A DNA stretch of 64,000 bases, from assembly GCF_000160455.2 (NCBI RefSeq), contig NZ_ACJX03000001.1, positions 630,001 to 694,000 on the forward strand, written 5' to 3'. The first letter of the stretch is position 1, and every line of letters starts with the position of its first letter. Of this stretch, positions 8,459 through 16,681 are shown piece after piece. The notes beneath the pieces were generated by a model, which had not been told where the DNA came from, ran no database searches, and saw only the letters and a program-made list of their open reading frames with translations. The position numbers and the translations under genes were made by a program. The DNA comes from Acetomicrobium hydrogeniformans ATCC BAA-1850. Lineage in GTDB: Bacteria; Synergistota; Synergistia; Synergistales; Acetomicrobiaceae.

Positions 8459-9592
8459 CTAATTACTCCTGTAAAATTTAGCCATCGTATCCACAACGTA
8501 TTCTTGCTCCTCAGGCAATAATTCCGGATACATCGGCAAAGATAAACTGTTTTTGCTCAACGCTTCGGCTTGGGGAAAATCTCCCATTTTGTATCCCAAA
8601 GAGCTGAATGCCGGTTGCAAATGTAAGGGCAAAGGATAATAAACCCTTGTCCCAACCCCATTTTCCGTAAGATATTTCATCAACTCGTCCCTCTTGTCGC
8701 ATCTGACCACATATTGATGAAATACGTGATATCCGTCAGTGTCTTCATGGGGACTTTTAACGAACTCTGAAATGCCATATGTATCGAACAATATTCGATA
8801 TCGCTCCGCTATGATCCTGCGTTGTTTGTTCCACTCGTCAACATGAGGCAACCTGCATCTTAAAATAGCGGCTTGGATTGCATCTAAACGACTGTTCATG
8901 CCCAATTCCTCGTGAACATATTCACCGCATAAACCATGAACTCTTAACTTTCTAATCCTGTCTGCAAGGTAATCATCATTGGTAGTTACTAAACCGCCAT
9001 CACCATATCCGCCCAGATTTTTCGTAGGATAAAAGGAAAAACACCCAAAGGTCCCAATAGTCCCACAATACCTGATATCGTCGTCTATCTTGCGCCATGC
9101 TCCAAAGGATTGCGCGCAATCTTCTATTAAATAAATCCTTTTATCGCGCAAAAGGCCCTCAATTTTCTCGACCTGAGCCATATGACCAAACAAATGAACC
9201 ACTATAACCGCTTTCGTCTTAGGTGTAATATGATCGTATATTTTGTCGATATCTATGTTGTAGGTTACAGGATCGATATCGACAAAGACGGGCCTGGCAC
9301 CAAGCCTGGAAACCACACTAGCAGTTGCAAAAAAAGTATAGGGCGTCGTAATAACTTCATCACCTTCTCTTATTCCCAAAGCCATAAGAGAAAGCAGCAG
9401 GGCATCGGTACCGGAAGCACATCCCAGGGCATTACTTACGCCCAGATAAGAGGCAACTTCTCTTTCAAAACCCTCAACCTCTTCTCCCAATATAAACCTT
9501 TGTGATTCTAATACTCTGTTAACAGCATCTTTCAGCTCATCCTTCAACATTTCATAATTTCTTTTTAAATCAAAGGCCGGCACATTCATCAT
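8459..9592 (-). CDS. DegT/DnrJ/EryC1/StrS family sugar aminotransferase
   Basis: A 377-residue PLP-dependent aminotransferase of the type that aminates nucleotide-linked keto-sugars for polysaccharide or LPS sugars. Motifs: GCASGTDAL near residue 57, the EDCAQSFGA segment near 157 and the PLP Schiff-base lysine near 191 (FYPTKNLGGYGDGG). The C-terminal substrate loops are complete. The ATG at 9592 has an AGGAG site about 11 nt upstream; a second ATG follows immediately. The GntR regulator gene lies 30 bp upstream on the same strand. The exact sugar cannot be told. Confidence 0.88.
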   Translation of the reverse strand: MMNVPAFDLKRNYEMLKDELKDAVNRVLESQRFILGEEVEGFEREVASYLGVSNALGCASGTDALLLSLMALGIREGDEVITTPYTFFATASVVSRLGARPVFVDIDPVTYNIDIDKIYDHITPKTKAVIVVHLFGHMAQVEKIEGLLRDKRIYLIEDCAQSFGAWRKIDDDIRYCGTIGTFGCFSFYPTKNLGGYGDGGLVTTNDDYLADRIRKLRVHGLCGEYVHEELGMNSRLDAIQAAILRCRLPHVDEWNKQRRIIAERYRILFDTYGISEFVKSPHEDTDGYHVFHQYVVRCDKRDELMKYLTENGVGTRVYYPLPLHLQPAFSSLGYKMGDFPQAEALSKNSLSLPMYPELLPEEQEYVVDTMAKFYRSN

Positions 9593-9621
9593 GTATTTAT
9601 TATCTCCTTCCCAATATGAAA

Positions 9622-10287
9622 TTAAACCATCTTTTTCCCATATGAAAATAAGAAATTTGACGTATTGATCATATGTTCCTCCATATTTTTTTCGGCCTTA
9701 GATACATCCCTTTCCCTGATCGCTTCCAATATTTTCTTGTGCTCGGAAAGGCTGGACTCCAGGATTTCATGTATTGGAGAATCGATGATAGCAGTATATA
9801 TACTAATCCGCGCTATGCAGTTCTTTATAAAACTTTCTAAGACTTCATTGCCGCTAAGATGAGCTATTATGCGATGAAAGTCTTCATTCACTGCAAGATA
9901 TTCTTCAAACTCGCCTCTCCGGATCGCCTTTTCTTCTTGCGCGATAACCTCTTCCAACTCTTCCAGGTTTGTTTCATCCATATTCTGTAAGGCAAACCTT
10001 ATTGCCGTTGTTTCCAAAACACTACGCACTTTAAAGGTATCCTCGACATCCTTTTGAGATGGCGATACCAATCGGGCACCAACGTTCGGAATTATTTCCA
10101 ACAGGCCTTGGCTTGCCAATCTGCGCAGAGCCTCTCTTACAGGAGTTCTGCTCACACCTAAGGCAACGGCGAGATTAACCTCAGCTAGGCGCTCTCCCGG
10201 CTTCATCTGTCTCATCAATATCTTATGAAGCAATTCGTCATACACATAATCCGATGATGTGGTATAAAGTTTTTCTTCTCTCAACAT
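9622..10287 (-). CDS. GntR family transcriptional regulator with FCD domain
   Basis: A 221-residue regulator with an N-terminal winged helix (about residues 10-75, with the VSRTPVREALRRL recognition helix) and a C-terminal all-helical FCD ligand-binding domain. FCD acid-, metal- and histidine-ligand positions are suggested by NEDFHRIIAHLSGN and SLSEHKKILEAI. Regulators of this subgroup usually respond to carboxylic acids or sugar acids. The ATG at 10285-10287 is preferred because GGGAGG precedes it; a start nine codons upstream is possible. An 11-bp inverted repeat in its promoter region is a candidate operator. Confidence 0.9.
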   Translation of the reverse strand: MLREEKLYTTSSDYVYDELLHKILMRQMKPGERLAEVNLAVALGVSRTPVREALRRLASQGLLEIIPNVGARLVSPSQKDVEDTFKVRSVLETTAIRFALQNMDETNLEELEEVIAQEEKAIRRGEFEEYLAVNEDFHRIIAHLSGNEVLESFIKNCIARISIYTAIIDSPIHEILESSLSEHKKILEAIRERDVSKAEKNMEEHMINTSNFLFSYGKKMV

Positions 10288-10325
10288 GGTTAATTCCTCC
10301 CAATTTGGATCCAAGATATACGAGA

Positions 10326-10388
10326 TTGCATTATACGATAAACTAAATAGAAATGGACATATCGCCCGCCCTTTACTGTATAATGCAA
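10326..10388. promoter_or_regulatory. Divergent promoter/operator region with 11-bp inverted repeat
   Basis: TTGCATTATAC at 10326-10336 and its exact complement at 10378-10388 face each other across 41 bp. Each arm contains a TATAAT box. One points left toward the GntR gene (box 10335-10330) and one points right toward the small membrane ORF (box 10379-10384). A TGGACA at 10354-10359 could be the rightward -35 at a long 19-bp spacing. Symmetric placement over two -10 boxes suggests autoregulation by the GntR protein; this is inference. Confidence 0.5.
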
Positions 10389-10466
10389 CCGAAATCCGAG
10401 ATTTACCGTATTGTATCAGAGTTTTGAAATGTACACAACCCTGTATTTGAATAAGGAGAGCTGAAT

Positions 10467-10688
10467 GTGAGGCAAATAATCTTAATTTTATCTATAGCTG
10501 CAACGTTCTTTATCGGTTATGCCGTGGCTGGCATAAGCACCTTTTTATATGGTTCCGGCAGAAGGGATCTGATTTTGATAGGATTATTGGGCGGAATTTC
10601 ATGCGGCACCCTTGCCTTAATGCTGTGGAAGAAGCTCGTCATTCCAAGAACTACAGAGAATAGAGAGGACAAAAGAAATATCCGATAG
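10467..10688 (+). CDS. Small hypothetical membrane protein
   Basis: A 73-residue ORF starting GTG at 10467 behind an AAGGAG site, with two hydrophobic segments (about 1-25 and 36-53) joined by a short GSGRRD loop and a basic, charged tail. Its last 72 bp overlap, tail to tail, the 3' end of the MocR-like gene on the other strand. A TATAAT box about 80 bp upstream is placed to express it. I recognise no family. The hydrophobicity, start context and promoter support it, but the overlap lowers confidence. Confidence 0.5.
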   Translation: MRQIILILSIAATFFIGYAVAGISTFLYGSGRRDLILIGLLGGISCGTLALMLWKKLVIPRTTENREDKRNIR

Positions 10689-11990
10689 CCTTAAAGAGCT
10701 GACAGAAAGCCTGACTGCTTCCACATCTTCCCCTTTAACCGAAAACGCAACCCCGGGGACAACTGAAACTCCTTGGGCCACCGCTTTGAGAGCCGCCTTG
10801 CTACCTTTAAGGCTTGGCAAATTAAGCCATAGGTAAATACCGCCTAAGGGCATCTCAAAAAGGGCTTGAGGCAGCATTTTCCTAAAGCCCTCGCACAACG
10901 ATCTCATTCGCATGGAGATTTGATTTCGAACAAATTCCAGCGTTTCATACAACCCCCCTTCTTCAAGAAATGTAAGCACGAAATATTGGACCAAAGATGA
11001 AACAGAGCCGTAAAAAATCCTTTTTATGTCGAGGCAACTTTTCATCAAATTTTCAGGCAAAAGGAGGTAACTCATTCTGAAACCCGGGAAAAGCACTTGG
11101 CTGAAGGATCCCAAATATGCTATCTTTTCGGCATTTTCCATGGCCTTCAAAGCGGGCACGCTCTCCTTGCCGTACCTCAATTCCCCATAGGTATCATCTT
11201 CTATTATCAAAAGCGACTTCCTTTTTGCGATTTCCAATATCGAACTTCGCGTCTCTAAAGAAAGCGTGCGCCCCGTAGGATTGTGGAAACTCGGTATCAG
11301 ATAAAGAACATCGCCCTCGGAGGCATCTTTTAAACTGTAGGCCGGATCGTTCAAAGATATGCAACAAACTTGCATTTTATTCTTCGTGGCCAACTCTACG
11401 ACAGGAGAGTAGGTTAGTTCTTCGACAAATATATTTCTTACGCCCTGTTCTTTAATCGCTGCAATCAAAATGGCAAGTGCCTCCAATCCGCCGGCAGTAA
11501 CCAGCACTTCATCAGATCGTGCTGGAATCCCCCTTAAAGCGGCATGCTTGACCAGTGCCCTTCTAAGTTCGGGAACTCCGGCCAAAGGCGCCGGCAAAAT
11601 CAAATCTTTACCTACATTCAAAGACAGGTCTTTCAACATCTTGGACAAAAAACGTGTCGCAATCAGACTTTTATCGGGTAATCCAGAAGCTAGGTCCCAT
11701 ATAACTTTTTCTGAGCACATCACTTTTTCTCTTGATACACCGGCAACATTTTTGCGGCGGACATAACACCCGCTCTTTTTCTTCAACTCGACATAGCCCT
11801 CTGCTTCCAGAAGATGCATGGCTTCATTTACGGTAGTCCTGCTTACGCTCAAATCCTCGGCCAATTGGCGCGTTCCCGGCAGTTTATACCCCTCTGGAAG
11901 CGTACCGCTTTCGATCATGCGCTTCAGATGAAACGCTATCTGGTGATAAATAGGAGTTTTAGACCCGCGCTCCAGAGGTATCTCCAACAT
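10617..11990 (-). CDS. MocR/PdxR-type GntR regulator with aminotransferase-like domain, PLP lysine replaced by Gln
   Basis: A 457-residue protein with an N-terminal GntR winged helix (about 1-70, with LPGTRQLAEDLSVSRTTV) fused to a class I aminotransferase fold, as in PdxR, GabR and TauR. These regulators normally bind PLP through a lysine in a GTFSK-x-L-x-PG-x-R motif. Here the motif reads GSFSQVLFPGFRM, with the glutamine codon at 11097-11099, so no Schiff base can form there. The ATG at 11988-11990 has an AAGGGG site. It is divergent from the HAD phosphatase gene, with an inverted repeat between them. The regulated target is unknown; it may bind an amino compound or PLP non-covalently. Confidence 0.87.
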   Translation of the reverse strand: MLEIPLERGSKTPIYHQIAFHLKRMIESGTLPEGYKLPGTRQLAEDLSVSRTTVNEAMHLLEAEGYVELKKKSGCYVRRKNVAGVSREKVMCSEKVIWDLASGLPDKSLIATRFLSKMLKDLSLNVGKDLILPAPLAGVPELRRALVKHAALRGIPARSDEVLVTAGGLEALAILIAAIKEQGVRNIFVEELTYSPVVELATKNKMQVCCISLNDPAYSLKDASEGDVLYLIPSFHNPTGRTLSLETRSSILEIAKRKSLLIIEDDTYGELRYGKESVPALKAMENAEKIAYLGSFSQVLFPGFRMSYLLLPENLMKSCLDIKRIFYGSVSSLVQYFVLTFLEEGGLYETLEFVRNQISMRMRSLCEGFRKMLPQALFEMPLGGIYLWLNLPSLKGSKAALKAVAQGVSVVPGVAFSVKGEDVEAVRLSVSSLRLSDISFVLSILCSSWNDELLPQH

Positions 11991-12085
11991 AACAACCATC
12001 CCCTTGAATAAATCGCCTGTCGATGTCAAACTAATTATGCTTGGAAGTATGATCTCTTAGATATAGCGACATTATATGTTTAATC

Positions 12086-12110
12086 ATGCGATTCTCTCAA
12101 TATATCGCAT
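12086..12110. promoter_or_regulatory. Candidate operator: inverted repeat between divergent MocR-like and HAD genes
   Basis: ATGCGAT at 12086-12092 and ATCGCAT at 12104-12110 form a perfect 7-bp inverted repeat with an 11-bp spacer in the 150-bp divergent gap. A TAAAAT box at 12110-12115 could be the -10 of the HAD gene. Placement suggests a binding site for the adjacent regulator; this is inference. Confidence 0.4.
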
Positions 12111-12142
12111 AAAATATATAACACCAAGACATGGGAGGAAAT

Positions 12143-12982
12143 ATGGACAAATTAAAAAAAATTCACGATGCCCTTATTTTCGACATGGATGGCGTGCTCA
12201 TTGATGCAACCTTCTCTTATCCAATGGTCATAAGAATGGCTGTACAATGGGGGTGGCGCTACCTGCTCGGCAATGACGTAGATTGTACCGCCTTTTCTTA
12301 TGGACATTTCTACATCAGCAAGACACATCCGGCCTTTAACGATGACTACGATATTGCATGGATTTTATTGTCCCTTGCAGCTTCAAAGGGAATAAGATCT
12401 TTAAAAAAGGCTTTTCCCACCCCAAAACAGTGGGAAGAAATTCTGCAAAATTTCAATGGCGACGATCCTTCGCTACTGCTTTCTGACAATTTTAACAATA
12501 TCGTTCCCAGATCATCTGTGAGACAGTTATGCGAGGAGATCTACTTCGGTCGTGAGGAATACATTTCTTTACAGGGCAAAGAACCCAAATGGTACAAAGG
12601 AAAGGGACTTTGGCGAAGAGAAAGGGCTCTCATCGATGTGCATTGGAAAGATCTTCCCTTGCCCGTCTGCATTTTCACAGGAAGGTCGCGGAAAGAGTGT
12701 CTTCTTGGGCTAAAGCTTCTTGGCTGGGAAGACCTTCCAATGGAGAGGATATTCACTTTAGAGGACGGTATGCCTAAGCCTTCCCCCGAAGGCTTAGAAG
12801 TCTTGTCCGCAAGGGTGGGTGCCAAAAATCCGATATTTTTCGGAGATACGAGCAGCGATTTGGAATCGGCTAAAAGATTTGGCAGAGGAAAGTTCGTATA
12901 TGTCGGCAAAACCCCTAAGGACTTACCTTTGGTCTTTAAAGATGCGCAAAAGGCACTGTCCGAACTGGGGTTTATCGATTAA
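12143..12982 (+). CDS. HAD-superfamily phosphatase
   Basis: A 279-residue HAD hydrolase. Motif I is FDMDGVLID near residue 13, motif II lies in the CIFTGRSRKE segment, and motif III/IV are the lysine of PKPSPEGL and FFGDTSSDLESAKRFG. An unusual ~110-residue helical insertion follows motif I, so it is a subfamily I (C1 cap) member, perhaps the group described as HAD-SF-IA-hyp1. The ATG at 12143 is chosen because GGGAGG lies just upstream; a start four codons earlier would place the ribosome site inside the gene. It abuts rfaE1 tail to tail with a single base between the stops. The substrate is unknown. Confidence 0.83.
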   Translation: MDKLKKIHDALIFDMDGVLIDATFSYPMVIRMAVQWGWRYLLGNDVDCTAFSYGHFYISKTHPAFNDDYDIAWILLSLAASKGIRSLKKAFPTPKQWEEILQNFNGDDPSLLLSDNFNNIVPRSSVRQLCEEIYFGREEYISLQGKEPKWYKGKGLWRRERALIDVHWKDLPLPVCIFTGRSRKECLLGLKLLGWEDLPMERIFTLEDGMPKPSPEGLEVLSARVGAKNPIFFGDTSSDLESAKRFGRGKFVYVGKTPKDLPLVFKDAQKALSELGFID

Positions 12983-12983
12983 A

Positions 12984-13955
12984 TCATTGGCCTCCGTCGA
13001 AATAGGGCTTTAACTTTTCCCACTCGGGAGAATTCTCTATTTCTTCCGGAGTAACAGTGGCGGTACCCATCTTTTGTACGACCAGCCCGGCTGTCAAAGT
13101 AGCAAATTCACAAGCTACACGCCAAGGCAGCCTCAATCCAAGAGCAACGGCTATAGATGCGACTACCGTATCACCAGCCCCGGAAACATCGTAAACCTCC
13201 CTTGCACGGGCCGGGAAATGGATCAATTCATCCTTTGCGGCAAGTACCATACCCTGGTCTCCAAGGGTGATGACAACAGCCTCCATGGAAAGACGTTCCC
13301 TAAGCAACTGAGCACCCTCCAGAGGAGTGAAATTCCCATCAAAGACACGCCCTAAAAGCATTTCCGCTTCCAATTTATTGGGAGTCATAACAGTCGCTCC
13401 TATATACCGTTCTTTATGTTGCGGTTTAGGGTCGACTATAACGGGAATACCCCTTCCTTTGGCCCAATTGATGGACCCACTAGCCACTTTTTCGCTTACA
13501 GTACCCTTCGCGTAATCTGAAATGACCAATACATCGGCATCAAGAGTAGACAAAACTTTTAAAATATCTTTCGAAATATCGCATAAACGATCATCAATAT
13601 AGTTATCCCAATCTACTCGTACAATCTGCTGAGAACGGGCAAGAATCCTCGTCTTACGTATCGTCGGCATGTTTAAAGTTATTGGAGAACATATGGCAAC
13701 CCTTGTCTTATTCAGCAGAGACTCCAACAGGTCCCAGTAAATATCCTGCCCCTTGGGGGCCACTAAAACAGCATCGAATCCGAAAGCAGCAACGTTATTA
13801 GCCACATTAGCCGCTCCACCCGGCCGATAATCCTCCTCGATAACTTCAACTACCGGAACGGGGGCTTCAGGCGACAATCTGCTCGCACGACCAATGATAT
13901 AATGGTCGAGCATAACATCCCCCACTACGGCAACTTTGCATCGCTTCGCTTTCAC
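12984..13955 (-). CDS. rfaE1: D-glycero-beta-D-manno-heptose-7-phosphate kinase (RfaE domain I)
   Basis: A 323-residue PfkB-family sugar kinase. Signatures: VVGDVMLDHYIIGRASRLSPE at the N-terminus, GGAANVANNVAAFG near residue 46 and the catalytic DVSGAGDTVVA anion hole near 265. RfaE1/HldA phosphorylates heptose-7-phosphate at C1 for ADP-heptose, the LPS inner-core sugar donor. The adenylyltransferase domain of bifunctional HldE is absent, so that activity must be encoded elsewhere. It starts GTG at 13955 with a GGGGAG site, 11 bp after the acyl-CoA ligase stop. It is the best local evidence for a diderm envelope. Confidence 0.92.
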   Translation of the reverse strand: MKAKRCKVAVVGDVMLDHYIIGRASRLSPEAPVPVVEVIEEDYRPGGAANVANNVAAFGFDAVLVAPKGQDIYWDLLESLLNKTRVAICSPITLNMPTIRKTRILARSQQIVRVDWDNYIDDRLCDISKDILKVLSTLDADVLVISDYAKGTVSEKVASGSINWAKGRGIPVIVDPKPQHKERYIGATVMTPNKLEAEMLLGRVFDGNFTPLEGAQLLRERLSMEAVVITLGDQGMVLAAKDELIHFPARAREVYDVSGAGDTVVASIAVALGLRLPWRVACEFATLTAGLVVQKMGTATVTPEEIENSPEWEKLKPYFDGGQ

Positions 13956-13965
13956 GGATACTCCC

Positions 13966-15447
13966 CTATCCTTCTCGCAATGCTGATCTTTTGGCCTTCC
14001 CCAGGGCAGTTTTGGGCAGGTTATCTACAAATTCGATGATCTTTGGGATTTTATAAGAGGCCAAAAGCCGTCTGCAATGAGACCATATATCTCTTTTTGC
14101 CGGCTGCTTATCTAATTTAGGCACTATAAAAGCTTTAACGATTTGTCCGCTCATGCTCTGGTTTACTCCAATAACGGCAGCTTCTTTTACTGATGGGTGT
14201 TTCAGAAGGATCTCTTCGACTTCTTCCGGAAATACTTTGAAGCCTCCAACCATAATTACATCGCTCTCACGAGAGTGAAGCCTTATGTAACCATCGTCAT
14301 CGATCGACACTATATCCCCCGTATTAAACCAACCGTCTTTGAAGAAAGCGCCAGTCAACCCGTCGTCTTCGAAGTAGCCATCCGCTACTGAGGCGCCTCT
14401 AATCCAAAGCACGCCCTCATGCTCTTTGGGCAATTCCTTTCCCTCATGATCACATACTTTGGTTTCTACTATCGGAAGGGCAGGGCCTACAGTGCCAAGT
14501 TTTCTCGCAGAATAAGACCTATTAACGGCTACCACCGGCGATGCTTCCGTCAAACCATACCCCTCCAGCACGCCGATCCCTAAATACTTTTCGAGAATTT
14601 CGTCCAAAGCAAAGGGGAACTTATCTCCACCGGAGATTGCAGCTTTGATACGCCTTGGCAAGCTTTCTCCCTTTGATAGAGCTGATGTTATGAATTGATA
14701 CATCATTGGCACGCCGACTAATACATTGGCCTCGGAGCTTCTAATCGCTTCCAATACGTTTTTTACGGGCATAAAACTGGACAACATGCATTGAGAAAGG
14801 TTTAACAGCAGTGGCAATAGACCACATATTGAAAATCCGAGAACGTGAGAATTGGGAAGAGCGTTAAGAAGTATATCCCCATCCTTTATGGGTTCTACTT
14901 GATCAATGCAACTTATGGCGTTCATATATAAAGATAAGTGACTTAATGGCACGGCTTTCGGCTTACCACCTGTCCCAGAAGTATAAAATATGACGGCGAC
15001 GCCTTCTTGTCCGGGGTATTCAGGTAAGGCCTGAACGGATTCCTTAAAAGGTGCATCGTATAGGGCCAGCCCCCAAGGGATATGCTCACGATTCAGCTCG
15101 TCAACCAAATTGGAACGCTCTTTAGACAAGACGACCATAGAAACCTTTGCATGTTTCAAGGCACTTGTAACGGCATTTACCGGCTCGCGATGATTATATG
15201 GAACTACAGCACCCCCTAAACGCCATGCTGCCAAAACGTGGGCCCAAAAGGAGGGGCAGTTCGGCATCACTAAACCCAAATGCATCCCCGATTTAAATCC
15301 ACTGTCGTAAAGCTTTTCCGTAACAGCTTCCACCAAACCCCAGAACGCTCCGCGAGACCACCAAACCCCATTAAACCAAATTGCTCTGTCCCAAGGAAAT
15401 CTACGGCAGATGGATTCTATCTCTTTATCCAATCTATCCAATCTCAT
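13966..15447 (-). CDS. AMP-forming acyl-CoA synthetase / ligase
   Basis: A 493-residue adenylate-forming enzyme. Motifs in order: the P-loop FYTSGTGGKPKAVP near residue 150, the GYGLTEASPVVAVN motif near 300, the hinge region near GYIRLHSRESD, and the C-terminal catalytic lysine in LPKTALGKAKR. It activates a carboxylic acid to acyl-AMP and then acyl-CoA; the chain length cannot be read. The start at 15447 lies within the 3' end of the M20 gene (14-bp overlap) behind a GGGGGAAG site. A longer frame to 15576 would overlap much more and has hydrophobic junk at its start. It is in an operon with M20 upstream and rfaE1 downstream. Confidence 0.88.
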   Translation of the reverse strand: MRLDRLDKEIESICRRFPWDRAIWFNGVWWSRGAFWGLVEAVTEKLYDSGFKSGMHLGLVMPNCPSFWAHVLAAWRLGGAVVPYNHREPVNAVTSALKHAKVSMVVLSKERSNLVDELNREHIPWGLALYDAPFKESVQALPEYPGQEGVAVIFYTSGTGGKPKAVPLSHLSLYMNAISCIDQVEPIKDGDILLNALPNSHVLGFSICGLLPLLLNLSQCMLSSFMPVKNVLEAIRSSEANVLVGVPMMYQFITSALSKGESLPRRIKAAISGGDKFPFALDEILEKYLGIGVLEGYGLTEASPVVAVNRSYSARKLGTVGPALPIVETKVCDHEGKELPKEHEGVLWIRGASVADGYFEDDGLTGAFFKDGWFNTGDIVSIDDDGYIRLHSRESDVIMVGGFKVFPEEVEEILLKHPSVKEAAVIGVNQSMSGQIVKAFIVPKLDKQPAKRDIWSHCRRLLASYKIPKIIEFVDNLPKTALGKAKRSALREG

Positions 15448-16681
15448 CTTCCCCCATAGAGAGCATGTTAGACAAACAAAAAGCAAGATAGGCTTCCAAA
15501 CCTGCGGCAAAAGGAAGCAGGTCTTCCGGTACATCGTACTTCGGATGATGCAACCAATATTTACCTCCAGTCCCAAACAGAAGAAAACATGACGGAATGA
15601 CTTGCGTGTAAAAAGCGAAATCTTCGCCGGCCATCAATGGTCTATCCAAAATCTCCAAGTTCTCGTCTCCAAAAGAGTCACGGGCAATCCTTAAAACTAA
15701 ACTTGTAAGCCTTTCATCGTTTATAACCTGAGGGTAGTTACGATGATATTTAATAGTGCCAAGCCCCCTAAAGGTTTTTGCCAATAAAGGAACCATTTCC
15801 TCCAATCTGTTTTGAAGAAAATCGCGAACCTCTACGTTCAATGCCCTCAGAGAGCCCCACAGGTCTATTTGTTCGGGAATAACATTATGCGCTTCTCCTG
15901 CTTCCAGGTGCCCAAAGGAAATAACGGCGCTTTCCGTAGGGTCTATTTCCCTACCCACTAACGCCTGAGCAGCGAGTATTACATGGGCAATGATCGTCCA
16001 AGGATCTACCGCAAGATGGGGGGCAGCAGCATGGCCACCGACACCTTGAATAGATATGTGAAACCTGTCGGAAAGGGCAGTCATAATTCCGGGCTTCAAC
16101 AATAATTTGCCGTACCCGTATTTGGGCCAAAAATGAAAACCCAAAGCATAATCAATATTATAGCTGTCCAAAAGACCCGCATCAATCAACCGTTTTGCCC
16201 CACCAAGACCTTCTTCGGCTGGCTGAAACACTAACACCACGGATCTGTCGAGCATCTCCCTTCTTTTGGATAAAAGGAGGGCCACGCCCAACAACACCGC
16301 CATGTGGGCATCATGACCACAACCGTGCATTACCCCAGGGATACACGAAGCAAATGTAAGATCGGTTTCCTCTTGAAGAGGCAGGGCGTCCATAGGACAC
16401 CTGATCATTATTGCCCTTCCTTCCCTTTTGCCACTTATTTTTCCTATGACGGCGGTGGTTTCTCCAAAGGCCTGGGTAACTTCAACACCGGGCATGCTTT
16501 TGAGGATTTGGAAAACTCTGGAAGATGTTACCCTTTCCTCAAAGGCCAACTCGGGAAAAACGTGAAATCCTCTTCTCCATTCGACCAATTGATCGTAAAT
16601 ATTGGTTGCTTCTTCAAAAAGATCTTCTTTTGTCTTGAGCCTCTCTTGCTTCGATATTCCCACAACCATCACCGTCGTCAA
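15434..16681 (-). CDS. M20 family amidohydrolase / peptidase
   Basis: A 415-residue zinc-dependent amidohydrolase like N-acyl-amino-acid amidohydrolases, hippurate hydrolase and the indole-acetyl-amino-acid hydrolase group. Metal and catalytic motifs: MHGCGHDAHMAVLLG near residue 112, PAEEGLGGAK near 150, and a dimerisation (lid) domain about 190-305 with GVGGHAAAPH. It probably releases amino acids from N-acylated compounds, in keeping with an amino-acid-fermenting lifestyle. The start is TTG at 16679-16681, which forms a TTGA overlap with the upstream CobB-like gene; ATG at 16669 is an alternative. Confidence 0.9.
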   Translation of the reverse strand: MTTVMVVGISKQERLKTKEDLFEEATNIYDQLVEWRRGFHVFPELAFEERVTSSRVFQILKSMPGVEVTQAFGETTAVIGKISGKREGRAIMIRCPMDALPLQEETDLTFASCIPGVMHGCGHDAHMAVLLGVALLLSKRREMLDRSVVLVFQPAEEGLGGAKRLIDAGLLDSYNIDYALGFHFWPKYGYGKLLLKPGIMTALSDRFHISIQGVGGHAAAPHLAVDPWTIIAHVILAAQALVGREIDPTESAVISFGHLEAGEAHNVIPEQIDLWGSLRALNVEVRDFLQNRLEEMVPLLAKTFRGLGTIKYHRNYPQVINDERLTSLVLRIARDSFGDENLEILDRPLMAGEDFAFYTQVIPSCFLLFGTGGKYWLHHPKYDVPEDLLPFAAGLEAYLAFCLSNMLSMGEDEIG

